Assembly (NCBI RefSeq): GCF_029433105.1 | Contig: NZ_JARNTW010000020.1 | Location: forward strand, 60,649 to 124,648 | From: Runella sp. MFBS21 | GTDB taxonomy: Bacteria; Bacteroidota; Bacteroidia; Cytophagales; Spirosomataceae | DNA length: 64,000 nucleotides | Direction: 5' to 3' | In this document: piece by piece, positions 60,013-64,000 of the stretch | How positions within the stretch are numbered: position 1 is the first letter of the stretch | Layout of the letters: each line of letters starts with the position of its first letter | Made by a program: the position numbers and the translations under genes | Notes under the pieces: generated by a model | Databases searched by the model: none | The model's input: only the letters and a program-made list of their open reading frames with translations | What the model was told of the DNA's origin: nothing

Positions 60013-63000
60013 TTAAGGACGTATCATTCTTTTTAAAGTATCCTGCATGGCTGTTTTGAAAGCATCGTCTTTTGAAAGTAGACGGTATAAGTCCAGTTCC
60101 GTTTTGCGTTGCTTGGCCATGACCTCGTCAAAGATTTTCCTAAACGCGATTTCTCGGTTTTGGGTATCCTGATTCTCAGAATATTTGTCTTTGAAATCTG
60201 GGTGGGCTTTGATGCTTTGTGCGAGGCTGATAAACTTCACCCTTTGTTCTTCAGGAGTTAAATCCCACCCTTGAAACCATCGTTCATTGAAACTTTTTAT
60301 GATTAAATCCAACGTATCTTCTTGTACATCACTACTATGTACCCCTCTTGGGTTAGCATTTTGAGGCTCCAATTCCGTTTCAGAAGCGTCCAAACCAATT
60401 GCGGTATTGAGTTTTACCCGTTCCAAGCCGTAAGTAGAAAGGTCTACCGAATTCAACAGTTCATCTAAGGCATCAGCAGTGGGATCGATAATAATGAGCT
60501 TGGGAATGAGGAATTTCAAAAACCAAAACAGCTTTTCCCATTTGATGACTTCATAAGGCAAAATAGAAGCCATCTGGGCGTATATCTTCACAAATTGCTT
60601 GGCTTTAATCTTAAAATCAGCCTTTTGTGTATCTTCCAGTTCCAGACCGGAATTGAACCTGTCGGCGGCTATGTCAATGAGGGGACTTAACTGCTGCGCA
60701 TTGACGCCTTTGAAATACTTCTCCACAAAATCTTCTACCTCTGCCCATTCGTAGACGCCCACATCGTCCAGCTGCCCTTTTAAATCGTGCAGCACATTTA
60801 CATCGGTGGCTTTGCTCAACGTAGTGGATGTATAGAAAGGATCAAAGGCGGCTTTGATTTCGTCGGTGGAGTTGAAAAAATCCAAGACAAACAAGTCTTC
60901 CGTTTTCTTGCCCAATTTGTTGGCCGAACGATTCAAGCGTGATAGTGCCTGAACGGCCAAAACACCCTGTAGTTTTTTGTCCACATACATGGCAGTGAGT
61001 TTGGGTTGGTCAAAACCCGTCAAGTATTTGTTGGCTACCACCAGTATTCGATAGTCGTCGGTATCGAATGTATCGCGGGTGTCTTTTTCGGCAAATCCAT
61101 TGAGGCTGTCTTCTGTGTATTCTATACCGTCTATGGTTTTCTTTCCCGAAAACGCAATGGCAATTTTGAAAGGGTTGCCCCTTTCGTTGAGCAATGATTT
61201 GAGCGCAAAATAATACCGAATGGCCGATTCGATGCTTTGGGTAGCTACCATGGCTTTGGCTTTGCCTTTCAGCTTTTTGGGATTGACCACTTTCGTAATG
61301 AAGTGGTCGAGCATGATGTCGGCTTTGGTCGCAATGGTCTGTGCGTGGCGTTCTACGTAGGCTTTGAGTTTCTTTTGGGCTTTGGAAGTATCAAACAGCG
61401 GATTGTCCTCAATAGATTTTTCGATCTCATAATAACTTTTGTAGGTGGTATAATTGGCCAAGACATCCAAAATGAATTCTTCTTCAATGGCTTGTTTCAT
61501 GGTGTATTCATGAAATGGTTTAAACTTGCCATCGTTCTGTCGGATGCCGAATTTTTCTAATGTAGTGTTTTTGGGGGTAGCCGTAAAAGCCATATACGAC
61601 GCATTGCCGCGCATTTTGCGGGTACGCATGGCGGCCAAAATCAATTCCTGCGGGTCTTCTTCTTCGTCTTCCTGTTCTTTTTTACCCATGACGCGGTTCA
61701 TGTTGTCGGCGGTGGTGCCGCTTTGACTGCTGTGGGCTTCGTCGATGATGACGGCAAATCGCTTCTTACTCATGTCGGCAATGCCGTCCACAATAAACGG
61801 AAACTTTTGAATGGTGGTAATGATGATGCGTTTACCGTTTTCCAGACTTTCTTTGAGTTCTTTGGAAGAATACGCCGGTGCGACGATGTTTTTTACTTCC
61901 GAAAACTCTTTGATGTTTTCTCGCAACTGCTTGTCCAATAGGCGTCGGTCGGTAACGACAATCACCGAATCAAACAATGGATGAGCCACACCCCGACTGC
62001 CGGGCGTGGTATCGCTTTCTGGATAGGTTTCGATGAGTTGATAGGCTGCCCACGTAATCGAATTGGATTTTCCTGATCCTGCCGAATGCTGAATCAGATA
62101 GGTTTGCCCTACGCCTTTTTGGGAAGCATCCTGAATGAGTTTGCGCACGACATCCAATTGGTGATAACGCGGAAAATAGAGCGATTTTTTTGCTAAAGGG
62201 TCACTCTCCTTGCCATCGAAGCGCACAAAATGCTGAATGATATTGGTAAGGCTTTGGCGAGTGAACACCTCCCAAAGGTAGGCCGTTTTGTGACCAAAAG
62301 GATTGGGCGGATTGCCTTTGCCGTGGTTGTGGCCCAGATTGAAGGGCAAAAAGAAGGTGTCTTTGCTGTTGAGCTTGGTGGTCATGTAGGCTTCATCGGT
62401 ATCGACAGCGAAGTGAACCATGCAGCGCCCAAACTGCAAAAGTGGCTGTGTAATGTCACGTTCGTTTCGGTACTGGTTTTGCCCGTGTACTTTGGCATTT
62501 TGGCCCGTCCATTGATTTTTGAGTTCCATCGTAACGAGCGGTACCCCGTTCACAAATAGCACCATGTCAATCTCTTCGCGGGGATTGGTGAGCGAATACC
62601 GTACTTGGCGTGTGACGCTGAATTCGTTGCTTTCAAAACGTTCTTTGACGGCTTGACTGCTGGAAGCCAACGGCAGCGAATAGAGCATCGTAAAATGCGC
62701 ATCTTCCACTTCCAGCCCTTTGCGGAGAAGGCGCAAAATGCCGTATTTCTTCACCATGCGGTCGATGCGCTCCAGTATCTTGAGTTTCCAGTCAGACGGA
62801 ACGCCGCCCGAATGTTTTTGGAGTTTGGCGAGTTCTTCTTTTTGGGTGGTTTCCAAAAAATGCCACAGCCGAAGCTCATCAATGGCATATTGGGCGTTGA
62901 AGTCTTGGGGAGTGCCGAGGTAATACCCGTTACCAGCGCGATACAGCTCGGCCCGCTCGGCTACGTTGCCAACTACACCGTTGGTATTGAGGTCTTCCAG

Positions 63001-63066
63001 ACAGGTGCCCGTGAGGCGTTTTTCAATGGCCGATTCTAAGGCCTGTTCGTTGGTTTGGCTGGGCAT
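60013..63066 (-). CDS. hsdR: Orphan type I restriction R subunit (HsdR, second type)
   Basis: This is an HsdR of about 1017 residues, starting at the ATG at 63066 (MPSQTNEQALESAIEKRL); the frame extends to 63156 only through a REP-like repeat. The nuclease has EIDMVLFVNGVPLVTMELKN at about 160-180, motif I HSAGSGKSN at about 326, and DEAHSSQSG at about 440. Motif VI is ALSRLNRSANKLG, and the C-terminus is helical. It is a different subfamily from the HsdR at 49865. No hsdM or hsdS is adjacent within the window: the next genes are a transposase on one side and an integrase relic on the other. It is either a leftover or served by partners beyond the window. Confidence 0.93.
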   Translation of the reverse strand: MPSQTNEQALESAIEKRLTGTCLEDLNTNGVVGNVAERAELYRAGNGYYLGTPQDFNAQYAIDELRLWHFLETTQKEELAKLQKHSGGVPSDWKLKILERIDRMVKKYGILRLLRKGLEVEDAHFTMLYSLPLASSSQAVKERFESNEFSVTRQVRYSLTNPREEIDMVLFVNGVPLVTMELKNQWTGQNAKVHGQNQYRNERDITQPLLQFGRCMVHFAVDTDEAYMTTKLNSKDTFFLPFNLGHNHGKGNPPNPFGHKTAYLWEVFTRQSLTNIIQHFVRFDGKESDPLAKKSLYFPRYHQLDVVRKLIQDASQKGVGQTYLIQHSAGSGKSNSITWAAYQLIETYPESDTTPGSRGVAHPLFDSVIVVTDRRLLDKQLRENIKEFSEVKNIVAPAYSSKELKESLENGKRIIITTIQKFPFIVDGIADMSKKRFAVIIDEAHSSQSGTTADNMNRVMGKKEQEDEEEDPQELILAAMRTRKMRGNASYMAFTATPKNTTLEKFGIRQNDGKFKPFHEYTMKQAIEEEFILDVLANYTTYKSYYEIEKSIEDNPLFDTSKAQKKLKAYVERHAQTIATKADIMLDHFITKVVNPKKLKGKAKAMVATQSIESAIRYYFALKSLLNERGNPFKIAIAFSGKKTIDGIEYTEDSLNGFAEKDTRDTFDTDDYRILVVANKYLTGFDQPKLTAMYVDKKLQGVLAVQALSRLNRSANKLGKKTEDLFVLDFFNSTDEIKAAFDPFYTSTTLSKATDVNVLHDLKGQLDDVGVYEWAEVEDFVEKYFKGVNAQQLSPLIDIAADRFNSGLELEDTQKADFKIKAKQFVKIYAQMASILPYEVIKWEKLFWFLKFLIPKLIIIDPTADALDELLNSVDLSTYGLERVKLNTAIGLDASETELEPQNANPRGVHSSDVQEDTLDLIIKSFNERWFQGWDLTPEEQRVKFISLAQSIKAHPDFKDKYSENQDTQNREIAFRKIFDEVMAKQRKTELDLYRLLSKDDAFKTAMQDTLKRMIRP

Positions 63067-63071
63067 GAATG

Positions 63072-63174
63072 TATAATCATTACACCCCTTTGGGGTTTTA
63101 TTTGGTTGTTTTGTGGTAATAATAATCATTAGACCCCTTCGGGATTGTAAACCCAAAGGGTCGCTATGATTATA
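63072..63174. repeat. REP-like repeats between hsdR and the transposase
   Basis: Two units of the TATAATCATTACACCCC...GGGG type (63072-63100 and from 63121) and one in the opposite direction (63149-63174, ending ATGATTATA) are present. Each carries a GC-rich hairpin. They match the units right of the transposase, so the transposase is flanked on both sides. Confidence 0.75.
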
Positions 63175-63192
63175 GCCAGCTTTGCTTCAAAT

Positions 63193-63654
63193 CTAATCAT
63201 ACCATTCAAATAAATATTGCTCATCGTATTCTACCTCAAATTTTCGCAAAAACTCTAAATATTCTTCTCTAAAGGTCTTTTTACGGTGATGCTCTTCCTG
63301 ATTCAGGATGTATTTATAAACGTTGTCAATGTGAGAATGGGAATAGGAAAAGCTTCCAAAACCTTCTTGCCACGAAAATTTACCTTTCACCCATTTTTGC
63401 TCGTTGATGAAATTCGTTGAGTTATTTTTTACGTCTCGGACCAATTCCGAAATAGAGATGGAGGGTCTTAGTCCAATAAAAAGATGTACGTGGTCAGCTA
63501 CGCCATTGACAATGATGGGTTTTTGATTTTTCCCTTTGATAATGCCCGACATGTATTTGAACACTTCGTCACGCCACGGCTTTTGAAGCAGGTTTTGACG
63601 GCCTTTTACCGCGAAAACCACTTGGATGTAGAGTTGTGAATACGTACCTGCCAT
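63193..63654 (-). CDS. IS200/IS605-like HUH transposase (REP-associated)
   Basis: This is a 153-residue Y1 transposase. The HUH motif is HVH at 55-57 in NGVADHVHLFIGL, and the catalytic Tyr is probably Tyr115 in VYKYILNQEEHH. These enzymes nick and join single-stranded DNA. There is no TnpB next to it, and REP-like hairpin repeats lie on both sides, so it resembles REP-associated tyrosine transposases (RAYTs) that spread such repeats rather than a free IS200. The start codon at 63654 lies at the edge of the first repeat on that side. Confidence 0.88.
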   Translation of the reverse strand: MAGTYSQLYIQVVFAVKGRQNLLQKPWRDEVFKYMSGIIKGKNQKPIIVNGVADHVHLFIGLRPSISISELVRDVKNNSTNFINEQKWVKGKFSWQEGFGSFSYSHSHIDNVYKYILNQEEHHRKKTFREEYLEFLRKFEVEYDEQYLFEWYD

Positions 63655-63764
63655 ATAATCATTACACCCCTTCGGGGTTTTTATAGGATGTTTGGGTTCG
63701 ATGATAATGCTATAATCATTACACCCCTTTGGGGTTTTTATAGGATGTTTGGGTTCGATGATAA
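63654..63764. repeat. REP-like repeat, two tandem units
   Basis: Two units of 57 bases begin at 63654 and 63711, each with hairpin CCCC-TTYG-GGG and the phrase ATAGGATGTTTGGG. They are in the opposite orientation to the five units that follow. Confidence 0.85.
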
Positions 63765-63765
63765 C

Positions 63766-64000
63766 ATGTTAAAAAGCCCAAAGGGCTGACACGATTATAA
63801 AAAACGGCTGATGATAACATGTTAAAAAGCCCAAAGGGCTGACACGATTATAAAAAATGGCTGATGATAACTATGTTAAAAAGCCCAAAGGGCTGACACG
63901 ATTATAAAAAATGGCTGATGATAACTATGTTAAAAAGCCCAAAGGGCTGACACGATTATAAAAAATGGCTGATGATAACTATGTTAAAAAGCCCAAAGGG
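63766..64000. repeat. REP-like repeat, five tandem units to the window end
   Basis: Units start at 63766, 63819, 63873, 63927 and 63981 (53-54 base period; the last is cut by the window). Each contains hairpin AGCCC-AAA-GGGCT and GATTATAAAAAA, and differs from its neighbours by only one or two bases. There are no variable spacers, so it is not CRISPR. The number of copies beyond the window is unknown. Confidence 0.9.

Noticed and set aside
63067..63156. Longer N-terminus for the second HsdR
   Set aside because: The extra 30 codons translate a REP-like repeat; the HsdR-like sequence begins at the ATG at 63066.
63654..64000. Possible CRISPR array
   Set aside because: Units follow each other without variable spacers and no cas genes are near; they match REP-like repeats around the transposase.

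Overview
The window is chromosomal DNA of a member of Bacteroidota, most likely Cytophagales. The evidence is a type IX secretion C-terminal sorting domain, an OmpA protein with TPR, PD40 and carboxypeptidase-regulatory-like domains (PorE-like architecture), a Bacteroidota-type RNA polymerase omega subunit, DUF4835, an OstA-like protein, many lipoprotein signals, A-rich ribosome binding regions, and promoters of the TTG-N18-20-TAnnTTTG type. I cannot name the genus from sequence alone.

Bases 1-37.9 kb are ordinary core genome. They hold a histidine kinase end, small envelope proteins, MoxR, two periplasmic parvulins, TruA, a MobA-like nucleotidyltransferase, a TrpF paralogue, an M28 peptidase, MscS, CoaX with an outer membrane protein and LptC, a heparinase-like protein, an SCO/cytochrome c pair, RecN, YitT, an Sm-like small protein, DUF4835, CoaBC, omega, BamD, a T9SS cargo protein, OstA-like, TilS, an OmpA/PD40 protein, DHFR, two SDRs, a sodium:solute symporter, a zinc-ribbon coiled-coil protein and a Nif3-like protein. 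Together these cover outer-membrane biogenesis, coenzyme A synthesis and tRNA modification.

At 38.0-38.35 kb a strong promoter precedes a broken tRNA-Asp and two intact tRNA-Asp(GTC) genes. The second tRNA-Asp is the attachment site of an integrated element of about 20.8 kb (38301-59122), bounded by a 47-bp direct repeat made of the tRNA 3' end and its terminator. The element has a tyrosine integrase, an unknown protein, an excisionase-like HTH protein, a large primase/helicase, a cluster of GTTGTA repeats that could be its replication origin, and a ribbon-helix-helix protein with a membrane anchor. No relaxase, conjugation genes or phage structural genes are present, so it most resembles a phage satellite or other non-self-transmissible island.

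The rest of the element is cargo. A three-gene cassette of unknown function (45183-47632) sits between copies of one covarying terminator hairpin. Decayed genes follow. Then comes an operon running small protein, GIY-YIG nuclease, HsdR, HsdM, HsdS, ImmA/IrrE-like peptidase. Last, on the other strand, is an anti-phage dCTP-deaminase-type protein. The cargo is therefore mainly anti-phage defence.

Right of the element (59.1-59.9 kb) lie a third copy of the attachment repeat, a tRNA fragment, a deleted copy of the same integrase and an IS3-type transposase relic. These are the remains of a second element in tandem. They are followed by a different, orphan HsdR (60013-63066, minus), an IS200-like HUH transposase and a dense array of REP-like repeats that runs off the window. 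The best candidates for something undescribed are the satellite-like replicon with its iteron cluster, the terminator-bounded three-gene cassette, and the extended R-M operon with its small leader protein and GIY-YIG nuclease.
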